Source: Lachnospiraceae bacterium (GTDB taxonomy: Bacteria > Bacillota_A > Clostridia > Lachnospirales > Lachnospiraceae). From it: a DNA stretch of 5,772 bases. The notes beneath the pieces were generated by a model, which was given only the letters and a program-made list of their open reading frames with translations, did not search any database and was not told the DNA's origin. The stretch spans positions 1-5,772 of the forward strand of contig JAILPG010000067.1 in assembly GCA_024699595.1 (NCBI GenBank). The letters run 5' to 3'. Positions 1 to 5,501 of the stretch are shown piece after piece; the stretch's first letter is position 1, and every line of letters starts with the position of its first letter. A program made the position numbers and the translations under genes.

Positions 1-1
1 A

Positions 2-172
2 CCTGAGCATGCAAAAGAGATTTACGAGTACATGATCGGGGAATTCACCGATAAATATGGTCTAAAATGCGATACAGGCGAATTCGGTGCGCATATGAAG
101 GTGTCACTTATAAATGACGGGCCATTCACCGTGGTTTTAGACTCGGATGAGCTGTTTGGAGGAAAGGCCTGA
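2..172 (+). CDS. dtd: D-aminoacyl-tRNA deacylase, C-terminal part (5' end outside window)
   Basis: The last 56 residues of DTD are visible. The enzyme hydrolyses D-amino acids (and glycine mischarged on tRNA-Ala) from tRNA in the cytoplasm as a proofreading step. The key evidence is the motif NDGPFT (visible residues 38-43), which matches the family signature NxGPxT. Its Gly-cisPro pair reaches into the active site of the partner subunit of the homodimer. The preceding stretch GAHMKVSL is the usual family lead-in to this motif. The N-terminal half, including the SQFTL-type motif, lies left of the window. After the conserved core there is a short charged tail, DSDELFGGKA, before TGA. The gene converges on the minus-strand lipoprotein gene. 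Dtd often follows relA/spoT in Firmicutes, but that side cannot be seen here. Family assignment is firm; completeness of the gene is unknown. Confidence 0.93.
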   Translation, partial: PEHAKEIYEYMIGEFTDKYGLKCDTGEFGAHMKVSLINDGPFTVVLDSDELFGGKA

Positions 173-187
173 ACATCGTATTTTTCC

Positions 188-239
188 CATATACAACTAT
201 TCGTTAAAGTTGTCTTTCGCGAATAGTTGTGCGTATATG
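188..239. repeat. Long imperfect hairpin between convergent genes
   Basis: The arms ACAACTATTCG (193-203 region) and CGAATAGTTGT (220-230) pair perfectly over 10-11 bp. Beyond a 4-nt bulge (TGCG) they continue as CATATA (188-193) with TATATG (234-239). The 16-nt loop can itself form AAAG/CTTT (206-209 with 214-217). The structure lies 16 nt after the dtd stop and could end transcription from either side. However, neither strand has a run of T after the stem, so it is not a textbook intrinsic terminator. It also overlaps the 3' end of a short open frame (197-304, minus). The structure is certain; its function is not. Confidence 0.55.
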
Positions 240-304
240 TTTAGTTCTACTGTTTTCAGCATTTGGGAAACCTGATCCAAAAGCTCATCCGGAAGTTTTT
301 CCCT
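197..304 (-). pseudogene. Short protein-like open frame, possible gene remnant
   Basis: One minus-strand frame is open for 35 codons directly after a TAA and ends with TAG at 197-199. It contains LPDELLDQVSQML and then TVELNIYAQLFAKDNFNE. The composition looks like a real protein end: amphipathic, rich in D, E, Q, N and L, with no low-complexity sequence. There is no good start: the first ATG comes at codon 15, a TTG at codon 9 lacks a Shine-Dalgarno sequence, and the frame is closed just upstream. It lies 41 nt downstream of the DUF3089 lipoprotein gene, whose own C-terminus looks complete. It may therefore be the tail of a decayed gene, a very small gene, or chance. I do not recognise the family. 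Its last codons coincide with the hairpin at 188-239. Confidence 0.25.
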
Positions 305-345
305 TTATAAATATATACAAATCAGATGCCGATATGGCAGTTATT

Positions 346-2157
346 CTATCTGTTAAGATAGCTTTCAAGTCTCTTTCCTACGTTATCCTGCAGATTCCTG
401 TAGAAGAACTGGTAATCATAGATATGATATGCGCCTTCAGGAAGCCCCGGTACGATCGCGGGATACTCTGCAGGATCAAGATCAGGAACCTTAACGGTAC
501 TGCGCTCTGTATCTATGTAGCAGCCGCAGAACTGCGGCACTTCTTTGGTTATGTTGGCGCTGTAATCCGGGAAGCATGCACCGAGATTCTCGGATGCATC
601 AGCAGGAGTCTCGTCAGTCTTCCAGTTGAGCGGATTGATCTGGCAGGCCTTTACATCGGCTGGCGCCGTGAAGGTATCAGTTACATCAGGGGCTTCACAG
701 TCAAAGCTTACTACCACACCGTAGTCATCTTCTGCTTCTGCGGGTCTTATCTGAGGAAACTGTTCGATCATCTCTTCGCTGCAGGGCCATCCGATGGCAT
801 ATACAGCTACAAGCTGCTCTTTAAGTTCTTCATCAGCAAAATAATCCATAAGCAGACGATAGCACATGTCGGCTCCCTGTGAAAAACCTGCAAGTATGAT
901 GGGACGGCCATCATTTTCATTTATCAGGTAATACTCAAATGCTTCAGCTATATCATCATATGCATACTCAAGATATGGCTCTCTCTCATCAGGTGTCATT
1001 GAGTAGATCTTCATCGCACCCTGACGGTAATACGGAGCAAACATCCTTGCATTTTCCTCATATATCCCGCGTTCCATATTAAGAGCTCCGAGGAAGTGTT
1101 CTTTAGTTTCTTCATCCTCCATGGACATGTAGAATTCATCATTTACATCCACTGTCGGGCAGATCAAAAACAGATCGGCCTGCTTATCTTCTCCCTCTGC
1201 ATAATAAGCCCAGTTGTTCTCATCCGAATAATCAACCCGGCGCTTAAGATATACTGTGATATCCGCATTCCTGTCAACCTTTCCAACCGGAGTCACACAC
1301 TCACTGTCAGAGAATAATGCAGTAATAAATTCATCACCAAATTCAACATGGAACAGACTTCCCTTTGTGACGGTCTGTGTATATTCCTGTTCATGATCGG
1401 TCCCTGCATCAGCGATGAGTTTTAAAGTACGTACATCATCGCCAAATACACCGTCAATTATCGTCTGATCCGGAACATACTTCTCACATTCACGGTCAAG
1501 TATGGTCTCAAAGTAAAGTGTCTTCTCCCCACCTTTTTCCAAATAGGCCTTGCTCTCAAGAATATCTAAGGTGGCGGCGTCGATCACATATTCAGTAAAA
1601 ATGCTGTCGGCATCATCAGCCTTATAGCCGAATGCTGTATACAGATCACTGCTATCTACGGCTAATGTAGTTTCAAGATATATACGGCCGTCCGTATCCT
1701 CCCTTTTAATGATCTCTTCACTTTCAGAATCTGCGTAAAATGATGCGTACTCGATCGAATCCATGAATGAATCGTAAGTTCCGGGGAAAATATAACGGTA
1801 GGGAGCGCCATTATCCTTGTCATAGCCGTATACATCATCTCCGTCAACTATTATGGTCTTGTACTTATTATCCTGTACGTATATTGCTTCATCCTTATAT
1901 ACGGAATAAATATCTTCTGATCCGTCTTCCCTTATACCTTTTAATTCATATTTAATCTGTCCGTACCTTGATATCAGCTCATCAAAGGTGTTCTGATCAT
2001 TGATCTCATTCAAAAGATCAGAACCGGTTTCATCCTTTACATCTTCACTGACCTCTGTCTGCTGCTGCGGCGGCATCTGATAATAGCATCCGCCAAGCAA
2101 AAGCATGGATGCCAGTAATAGAGCTGCTGACAATACTGAGAATCTGTTTCTTTTCAT
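346..2157 (-). CDS. Surface lipoprotein with C-terminal DUF3089 alpha/beta-hydrolase domain
   Basis: This is a 603-aa exported lipoprotein. Residues 1-24 are a lipoprotein signal peptide: basic MKRNR, a hydrophobic core, and lipobox LGGC with Cys24 as the lipidated residue. Residues about 35-235 are acidic, probably beta-rich and unrecognised. Residues about 243-306 (AGTDHEQEYTQTV, then SECVTPVG, then DRNADITVYLK) resemble an InlB B-repeat (Listeria-Bacteroides repeat) module. From about residue 327 the DUF3089 hydrolase domain begins (FLICPT). It contains the family motif FAPYYRQ (373-379), the nucleophile elbow GFSQG with Ser426, and a C-terminal HIYDYQFF with likely catalytic His578. The catalytic Asp cannot be assigned by eye. 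The start is supported by AGAGAGG at 2165-2171, 7 nt upstream of the ATG. An esterase or lipase-like activity at the cell surface is inferred from the fold; the substrate is unknown. The mature part has ten further cysteines. The gene follows the 53-aa peptide gene by 88 nt with no convincing promoter between, so cotranscription is likely. Confidence 0.85.
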   Translation of the reverse strand: MKRNRFSVLSAALLLASMLLLGGCYYQMPPQQQTEVSEDVKDETGSDLLNEINDQNTFDELISRYGQIKYELKGIREDGSEDIYSVYKDEAIYVQDNKYKTIIVDGDDVYGYDKDNGAPYRYIFPGTYDSFMDSIEYASFYADSESEEIIKREDTDGRIYLETTLAVDSSDLYTAFGYKADDADSIFTEYVIDAATLDILESKAYLEKGGEKTLYFETILDRECEKYVPDQTIIDGVFGDDVRTLKLIADAGTDHEQEYTQTVTKGSLFHVEFGDEFITALFSDSECVTPVGKVDRNADITVYLKRRVDYSDENNWAYYAEGEDKQADLFLICPTVDVNDEFYMSMEDEETKEHFLGALNMERGIYEENARMFAPYYRQGAMKIYSMTPDEREPYLEYAYDDIAEAFEYYLINENDGRPIILAGFSQGADMCYRLLMDYFADEELKEQLVAVYAIGWPCSEEMIEQFPQIRPAEAEDDYGVVVSFDCEAPDVTDTFTAPADVKACQINPLNWKTDETPADASENLGACFPDYSANITKEVPQFCGCYIDTERSTVKVPDLDPAEYPAIVPGLPEGAYHIYDYQFFYRNLQDNVGKRLESYLNR

Positions 2158-2245
2158 ACGTTATCCTCTCTTTATACCTTTTCTTTTGAAGATCTGATCA
2201 TTCGGTCAATTATTGAATGCTGATATATGACACTGTGGCCTGTCT

Positions 2246-2407
2246 CTATCTGGTGCCGTAGGCGGTCATAAGAATATTACCTTCGTTTATATCGTAGCCA
2301 AGCACCATCGCCGGCAGATACATTACCATCAGTCCCGCAAGGATAACACTTAATCCATAACGCCCGCTTTTTATAAGTTTTCTGATACCTTCCCTTTTTC
2401 CTTTCAT
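2246..2407 (-). CDS. Small single-span membrane or secreted peptide (53 aa)
   Basis: The product has a basic N-terminus (MKGKREGIRKLIKSGR), one hydrophobic segment (about residues 17-37, containing VILAGLMVMYLP) and a 16-residue tail ending YGTR. The ATG at 2407 is chosen because GAGGAGG sits 5 nt upstream. The same frame extends to a TTG at 2461, but that start has no ribosome binding site. The layout fits either an N-in small membrane protein or a signal peptide followed by a short released peptide: VLG before YDINEG could serve as a signal peptidase I site. There is no cysteine, so it is not a lipoprotein and not an AgrD-like thiolactone precursor. The family is not recognised. It lies between the recombinase and the lipoprotein gene, on the same strand as both. 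The strong Shine-Dalgarno sequence is the main reason for treating it as real. Confidence 0.6.
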   Translation of the reverse strand: MKGKREGIRKLIKSGRYGLSVILAGLMVMYLPAMVLGYDINEGNILMTAYGTR

Positions 2408-2412
2408 TTTTT

Positions 2413-2419
2413 CCTCCTC
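2413..2419 (-). promoter_or_regulatory. Strong Shine-Dalgarno that sets the start of the 53-aa gene
   Basis: GAGGAGG on the minus strand lies 5 nt before the ATG at 2405-2407 and is near-perfectly complementary to the 16S rRNA tail. It would sit inside the coding sequence if the longer TTG-started frame were used, which argues for the internal ATG. Confidence 0.75.
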
Positions 2420-2477
2420 GCAACCCTGTCCACGTTTATTATCCGCAACATATAATCCCAATACATATACACAAAAC

Positions 2478-2497
2478 AGCCGTTTCTGTTAACGGCT
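2478..2497 (-). terminator. Hairpin downstream of recombinase; possible weak terminator or attenuator
   Basis: AGCCGTT (2478-2484) and AACGGCT (2491-2497) form a perfect 7-bp stem with a 6-nt loop. On the minus strand the stem is followed by GTTTTGTG, a short and interrupted T run. It lies about 100 nt after the recombinase stop and about 70 nt before the start of the 53-aa gene. It may end recombinase transcription or attenuate read-through into the peptide gene. On the plus strand the stem is followed by TTATAAATT, but no plus-strand gene ends here. Confidence 0.5.
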
Positions 2498-2508
2498 TTA
2501 TAAATTAC

Positions 2509-2536
2509 ACATAATTATGTCATCATATATATTATA
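2509..2536 (-). promoter_or_regulatory. Candidate -10 box with adjacent 12-bp palindrome
   Basis: TATAAT lies at 2531-2536 on the minus strand. A perfect palindrome, ACATAATTATGT, lies at 2509-2520, where the first transcribed bases would be, so it could act as an operator. There is no recognisable -35 box at 16-18 bp upstream; that area is only T-rich. In such AT-rich DNA a TATAAT can arise by chance. If used, it would give the 53-aa gene a leader of about 115 nt that passes through the hairpin at 2478-2497. Confidence 0.3.
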
Positions 2537-2584
2537 CGAAAAAATCAGAAAGAAAGCGAAAAAAAATGTGAAATATTTAGAACT

Positions 2585-2606
2585 GATACCTTACTTATCA
2601 GGTATC
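2585..2606 (-). repeat. Stem-loop spanning the recombinase stop codon
   Basis: GATACCT (2585-2591) pairs with AGGTATC (2600-2606) around an 8-nt loop, so the TGA stop lies at the edge of the stem. On the minus strand a run of eight T and a second run of six T follow, but the first begins about 20 nt after the stem. This is too far for a standard intrinsic terminator. It could instead protect the mRNA 3' end. Confidence 0.35.
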
Positions 2607-3662
2607 TGAGCGGTCTTCTCTGAGCTGTACGACGTTTGCCGCCATCCTGCGTCTTTCCTCATCCTGGGCCGCATAATGCTTCTTGGTGGTATTTACATCC
2701 TTATGACCGAGCACATCGGCTACAAGATATATATCTCCCGTCTCACGGTACAGGCTGGTGCCGTAGGTACTGCGGAGCTTGTGTGGAGTTATCTTTTTTA
2801 GGCTTGTTACGGTAGCCGCATATTTTTTTACAAGTTTCTCAACGGATCTTACTGATAATCTCTTGTTCTGGAGAGATAAAAACAGTGCTTCCTCATGTCC
2901 GGATTCGGGTATGATATGATGCCTCTCTTCCATATATGCTTTCAGGGCCTCTTCCACTTCATCGCCGAAATATACGATGGCCTCGTAGCCGCCCTTTCTC
3001 TTTATCTTTATCCCGTTATTCCTGAAATCTACATCCTTAATATCAAGGCCGACACATTCGGATACACGGATCCCGGTGCCCAGCAACAGGGTAAGCAGAG
3101 CAAGATCCCTGACCTTGGTCTTTTCATGAAACTCAAGCTGCTTCTTTGTAAGGTTCTCACCATCCTCCACATTGTCAAGAAGTCTCGCAACCTCATCCGT
3201 ATCAAGACGTATTATTTCTTTTTTATGAAGCTTTGGCATCGTAACTAATGCTGCAGGGTTCTTTTCTATCGACTCCAGGCGGAAATAGAAGTTATACATG
3301 CTCCTTAAGGAAGCAAGCTTTCTCTGCTTTCCTCTCTCGTCGTTTGTTATCTCCTCTCCGTCCTTTATATAATATGACAGATAATCCATGTATTCGGTGA
3401 TATCCATGGCCGTTATCTCATCAAGAACGCTTATGGGGATCTCACGTATCTCGTACTTCCCTATAGCCGGATTGTTCTCATGAAGGTATTCAAAAAAGAT
3501 CCTCAGATCATAGGCATAGGCAAGTCTTGTGCGCGTCGAGGTGGTATCCTTTATGCCAAGAAAGAACTCCCGCAAAAATGACGGAAGAGTCTTCATCAGT
3601 TCTCTTAATTTCAGGGTATTGTTTATATCCGACTGGGTATGATAATTGTTGTGTGTTTCCAT
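2598..3662 (-). CDS. XerS-like tyrosine recombinase (site-specific integrase)
   Basis: This 354-aa tyrosine recombinase cuts and rejoins DNA through a 3'-phosphotyrosine intermediate. Residues about 18-140 form the SAM-like core-binding domain, and residues about 150-335 the catalytic domain. All six catalytic positions are present: Arg199 (GTGIRVSE), Lys223 (KRKGG), His294 and Arg297 (TPHKLRST), His320 (LGHKDV) and nucleophile Tyr330 (KKHYAA). The length and the N-terminal pattern (LPSFLREFF, then YDLRIFFEYL) resemble single-subunit XerS of streptococci more than the roughly 300-aa XerC/XerD. This similarity is recalled, not aligned. The start is the ATG at 3662 because GAGGGG lies 6 nt upstream. 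An upstream in-frame ATG at 3686 has no ribosome binding site. The gene is preceded by a consensus promoter and a structured leader. No excisionase, relaxase, tRNA or att duplication is in view, so chromosome dimer resolution is as plausible as a mobile-element role. Confidence 0.9.
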   Translation of the reverse strand: METHNNYHTQSDINNTLKLRELMKTLPSFLREFFLGIKDTTSTRTRLAYAYDLRIFFEYLHENNPAIGKYEIREIPISVLDEITAMDITEYMDYLSYYIKDGEEITNDERGKQRKLASLRSMYNFYFRLESIEKNPAALVTMPKLHKKEIIRLDTDEVARLLDNVEDGENLTKKQLEFHEKTKVRDLALLTLLLGTGIRVSECVGLDIKDVDFRNNGIKIKRKGGYEAIVYFGDEVEEALKAYMEERHHIIPESGHEEALFLSLQNKRLSVRSVEKLVKKYAATVTSLKKITPHKLRSTYGTSLYRETGDIYLVADVLGHKDVNTTKKHYAAQDEERRRMAANVVQLREDRSDT

Positions 3663-3760
3663 ATGTGTCCCCTCATGATCCCTCATTAAAACATGATAAA
3701 ACGTTTGAGCGGATATTTCTGATCATGCTCCGTAAACCGCCTGTCATCAGCATGTTTTAT
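3663..3760 (-). promoter_or_regulatory. Structured 5' leader of the recombinase with interleaved inverted repeats
   Basis: Two inverted repeats interleave in the predicted leader. Repeat 1 is TAAAACATG (3687-3695) with CATGTTTTA (3751-3759), 9 bp. Repeat 2 is CATGATC (3674-3680) with GATCATG (3721-3727), 7 bp. In the transcript the order is 1-left, 2-left, 1-right, 2-right, so the stems either form a pseudoknot or exclude each other. The 3' arm of repeat 2 touches the Shine-Dalgarno GAGGGG (3669-3674), which suggests control of translation. The same motifs (CATGAT in three copies or orientations) could instead be DNA-binding sites. Regulation is an inference; the 7-bp repeat alone could be chance. 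Confidence 0.4.
3669..3674 (-). promoter_or_regulatory. Shine-Dalgarno deciding the recombinase start
   Basis: GAGGGG lies 6 nt before the ATG at 3660-3662. The alternative ATG at 3684-3686 follows TCATGTTTTA, which has no purine-rich site, so the 8-residue N-terminal extension is unlikely. Confidence 0.7.
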
Positions 3761-3766
3761 GCCTAA

Positions 3767-3795
3767 ATTATAAGCTTAGGAAAATGTTATGTCAA
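3767..3795 (-). promoter_or_regulatory. Perfect-consensus sigma-A promoter for the recombinase
   Basis: On the minus strand TTGACA (3790-3795), a 17-bp spacer and TATAAT (3767-3772) match the vegetative consensus at all twelve positions. The start of transcription is expected near 3760. The arms CCTAA and TTAGG (3762-3766 and 3776-3780) flank the -10 box symmetrically and may be an operator half-site pair. The -35 box begins 2 nt beyond the T run of the terminator for the upstream transport operon, which cleanly separates the two units. Confidence 0.85.
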
Positions 3796-3797
3796 CG

Positions 3798-3827
3798 AAA
3801 AGATCCCCGGTAAAAATACCGGGGATC
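3798..3827 (-). terminator. Strong intrinsic terminator of the ABC-transport operon
   Basis: GATCCCCGGTA (3802-3812) and TACCGGGGATC (3817-3827) form a perfect 11-bp GC-rich stem with a 4-nt loop. The minus strand continues with TTTT (3801-3798). The stem lies 37 nt after the stop of the solute-binding protein gene. The plus-strand side is also T-rich (CCTTTGTTTT), so the element could work in both directions, but no plus-strand gene ends here. Confidence 0.9.
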
Positions 3828-3863
3828 CTTTGTTTTATAAGGAATATTTATCAGTAAGTCTTA

Positions 3864-5396
3864 TTACTTAGCTGCCTTCCAAGCATCATACTGTGACTGG
3901 AACTCTGCTAATACATCCTGATATCCTGCTCCGTCAAGAGCATCCTGATAAGCTGCTATTGTAGCTTCTACGTCTGCTGAAGCAATTCCACCGTTCTCAA
4001 GAGGGAATCCGTACTCTTCGAATACGCTCTGGCATGCTGAGTAAGCTGCCTCAACGGGTGTCTTGTCGAAACGGAATCCAGCTGCGCTTGAAGTTTTAGC
4101 TCCACCATTGAAGGCCTCATAGAGATCTGCCTTGTTAGCAGGCTCGTTTGATAACGGAGTAACGATCGTAGCTGATGCTGACTCCCACATTGAATGGTTG
4201 TACTTCTCAGATGTCTGCTCAACCTGGCCGTTTGCATCATAGGTGAAGTCTTCACCTTCGATACCGAATGTGTAAAGGTCTGCAAGCTTGGAGTCTGTGT
4301 AAAGAAGGCTCATGAAGTCGATACAAGCCTGTGCTTCTTCAGCTGTGCTGTTTGCGGTTACGCAGTAGCATGATCCAAGAGCTGATGTTGAATGTGCCCA
4401 TCTGTCAGTTGCAGGCTGCATAACAACTTCCTGTCCATAACGAGCGTTTGCTTCTTCGTTAACCGGGATATCTGTCCACCATGAGATTGCCCAATCCTGA
4501 GTCTGGGTTGTTGTATCTGTTGTAACCTTTGTGTAATCGTCTTCTGAAATGTAGCCTTTCTCTGCCCACTCAGCCATTAAAGTACAGAACTCTTTGTACT
4601 GAGGTGTCTGGATAGTATCTACAACTTCGTCTGTAGCTCTGTCAACAGCAAAGAAGTTTGTTGATGAATCAGCTGTGAAGAAATCGAAGTCATTGATGTA
4701 CCATCTGTAGAACATAGCTGTCTTCTGTGTAAGTAAGGGATACTTAAGTCCATCAGCCTTAGCATCTGCAAGCATCGGCTCAAGGTCTGCAAGCTTCTTA
4801 ACAGTTGTGATATCCCATCCGTGCTGGTCTACAAGATCCTTACGGAACATGAAGTCATATCCTTCAACGTTGTCCTTGTAAACGGGAACGAAGTAGTTTC
4901 TTCCGTCATACTTGGTAGCTTCCCACTGTCCTGCATCCATTGAAGAATAAAGAGCAGTTCCGGGAAGAAGATCGGTGATGTCATATGCAGCGTTTGCAGC
5001 AATGAGATCGTTGGTTCCGATGGTGGACTCCCATGAAGCGGTCCAAAGGAGATCGATCTCCTTGTTGTTGAGTGCAAGGTTAGCCTTGTCCTCATACTCG
5101 GAAGCGATGTCGTGAAGAACAACCTGAACGTTGATCTTGTCAGCGATGTATGCGTTGATAGCATCCTGAACCTTTGCAACCTGTGCATCATCTACTGCAC
5201 CAAGGTTGAATGTACGTCTGTAGACGTCGATGACAACTGCTCCGCTCTCATTGGTAACAGTCTCACCTGTTCCGGTAGCTCCGCCAGCCTGACCAGCATC
5301 TCCGCCTGCTTCACCGGTGCTGCCACCGCAAGCTGCGAGAGAAACGCTCATCATAGCTGCGAGTGCTAAAGCCGCAACTTTGTTGAACTTTTTCAT
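3864..5396 (-). CDS. Extracellular solute-binding lipoprotein of a sugar ABC transporter (DUF3502 type)
   Basis: This 510-aa lipoprotein captures substrate outside the membrane and delivers it to the ABC permease. Residues 1-23 form the signal peptide with lipobox SLAAC (Cys23 lipidated), followed by a Gly/Ala-rich tether to about residue 48. From about 53 a family 1 (type I/II cluster) solute-binding fold follows, with many aromatics typical of sugar sites (Trp118, Trp122, Trp158, Tyr230, Trp232, Trp306, Trp307). The C-terminal part (about 375-508), with GFRFDKTPVEAAYSACQ and a final EFQSQYDAW, matches the DUF3502 domain found in LplA-like binding proteins. The start is supported by GGGAGG at 5405-5410, 8 nt before the ATG. 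Two stop codons in tandem end the gene. The permease gene lies 105 nt upstream, and a strong terminator follows. The sugar cannot be named from sequence; oligosaccharide or uronide-type substrates are plausible for the family. Confidence 0.92.
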   Translation of the reverse strand: MKKFNKVAALALAAMMSVSLAACGGSTGEAGGDAGQAGGATGTGETVTNESGAVVIDVYRRTFNLGAVDDAQVAKVQDAINAYIADKINVQVVLHDIASEYEDKANLALNNKEIDLLWTASWESTIGTNDLIAANAAYDITDLLPGTALYSSMDAGQWEATKYDGRNYFVPVYKDNVEGYDFMFRKDLVDQHGWDITTVKKLADLEPMLADAKADGLKYPLLTQKTAMFYRWYINDFDFFTADSSTNFFAVDRATDEVVDTIQTPQYKEFCTLMAEWAEKGYISEDDYTKVTTDTTTQTQDWAISWWTDIPVNEEANARYGQEVVMQPATDRWAHSTSALGSCYCVTANSTAEEAQACIDFMSLLYTDSKLADLYTFGIEGEDFTYDANGQVEQTSEKYNHSMWESASATIVTPLSNEPANKADLYEAFNGGAKTSSAAGFRFDKTPVEAAYSACQSVFEEYGFPLENGGIASADVEATIAAYQDALDGAGYQDVLAEFQSQYDAWKAAK

Positions 5397-5423
5397 AATA
5401 AAAACCTCCCTTTGGTTTAAATA

Positions 5424-5435
5424 TATCCTAGGATA
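5424..5435. promoter_or_regulatory. 12-bp perfect palindrome upstream of the binding-protein gene
   Basis: TATCCTAGGATA is fully self-complementary and lies 14 nt upstream of the Shine-Dalgarno of the solute-binding protein gene. It may be an operator or an mRNA feature. No matching -35/-10 pair is visible around it, so its role is open. Confidence 0.35.
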
Positions 5436-5476
5436 CGGACGTTATGTCTCGTTCCTGAATATCGAAGATAGATAAT

Positions 5477-5494
5477 AATGCGTTGATCCGCATT
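5477..5494 (-). repeat. Stem-loop between permease and binding-protein genes
   Basis: AATGCG (5477-5482) and CGCATT (5489-5494) form a 6-bp stem with a 6-nt loop, 7 nt after the permease stop on the minus strand. It lacks a following T run and so is unlikely to be a full terminator. Intercistronic stems in this position in transporter operons often stabilise or raise the binding-protein message relative to the permeases; that role here is inferred. Confidence 0.4.
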
Positions 5495-5501
5495 TGTCAA
5501 A

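Noticed and set aside
229..882. Plus-strand open frame of 217 codons opposite the lipoprotein gene
   Set aside because: It is antisense to the DUF3089 domain, has no ribosome binding site and no recognisable domain; the minus strand clearly codes here.
2171..2210. Possible promoter for the lipoprotein gene (TTGACC and TATAAA)
   Set aside because: The spacing is about 27 bp and the TATAAA box would overlap the ribosome binding site, so no usable pair exists.
2408..2461. Longer start (TTG at 2461) for the small membrane peptide
   Set aside because: The extension would place a near-perfect Shine-Dalgarno inside the coding region, and the TTG has none of its own.
2500..2597. A dif-type recombination site next to the recombinase gene
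   Set aside because: The DNA is AT-rich with A runs reminiscent of difSL, but I cannot find two 11-bp arms around a 6-11 bp centre that match a known dif pattern.
2895..3248. Plus-strand open frame opposite the recombinase
   Set aside because: It overlaps the catalytic core of the recombinase in antisense and has no start signal.
3663..3686. Longer recombinase start at the ATG at 3684-3686
   Set aside because: No Shine-Dalgarno precedes it, while the ATG at 3662 has GAGGGG at good spacing.
2598..3795. Integrative element or prophage marked by the recombinase
   Set aside because: No flanking direct repeats, tRNA end, excisionase, relaxase or phage genes are visible; the gene is surrounded by ordinary chromosomal genes.
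4829..5369. Additional open frames on both strands within the binding-protein gene
   Set aside because: They are alternative frames of a strongly supported gene, with biased, low-complexity translations (Ser/Thr-rich or Cys-rich).
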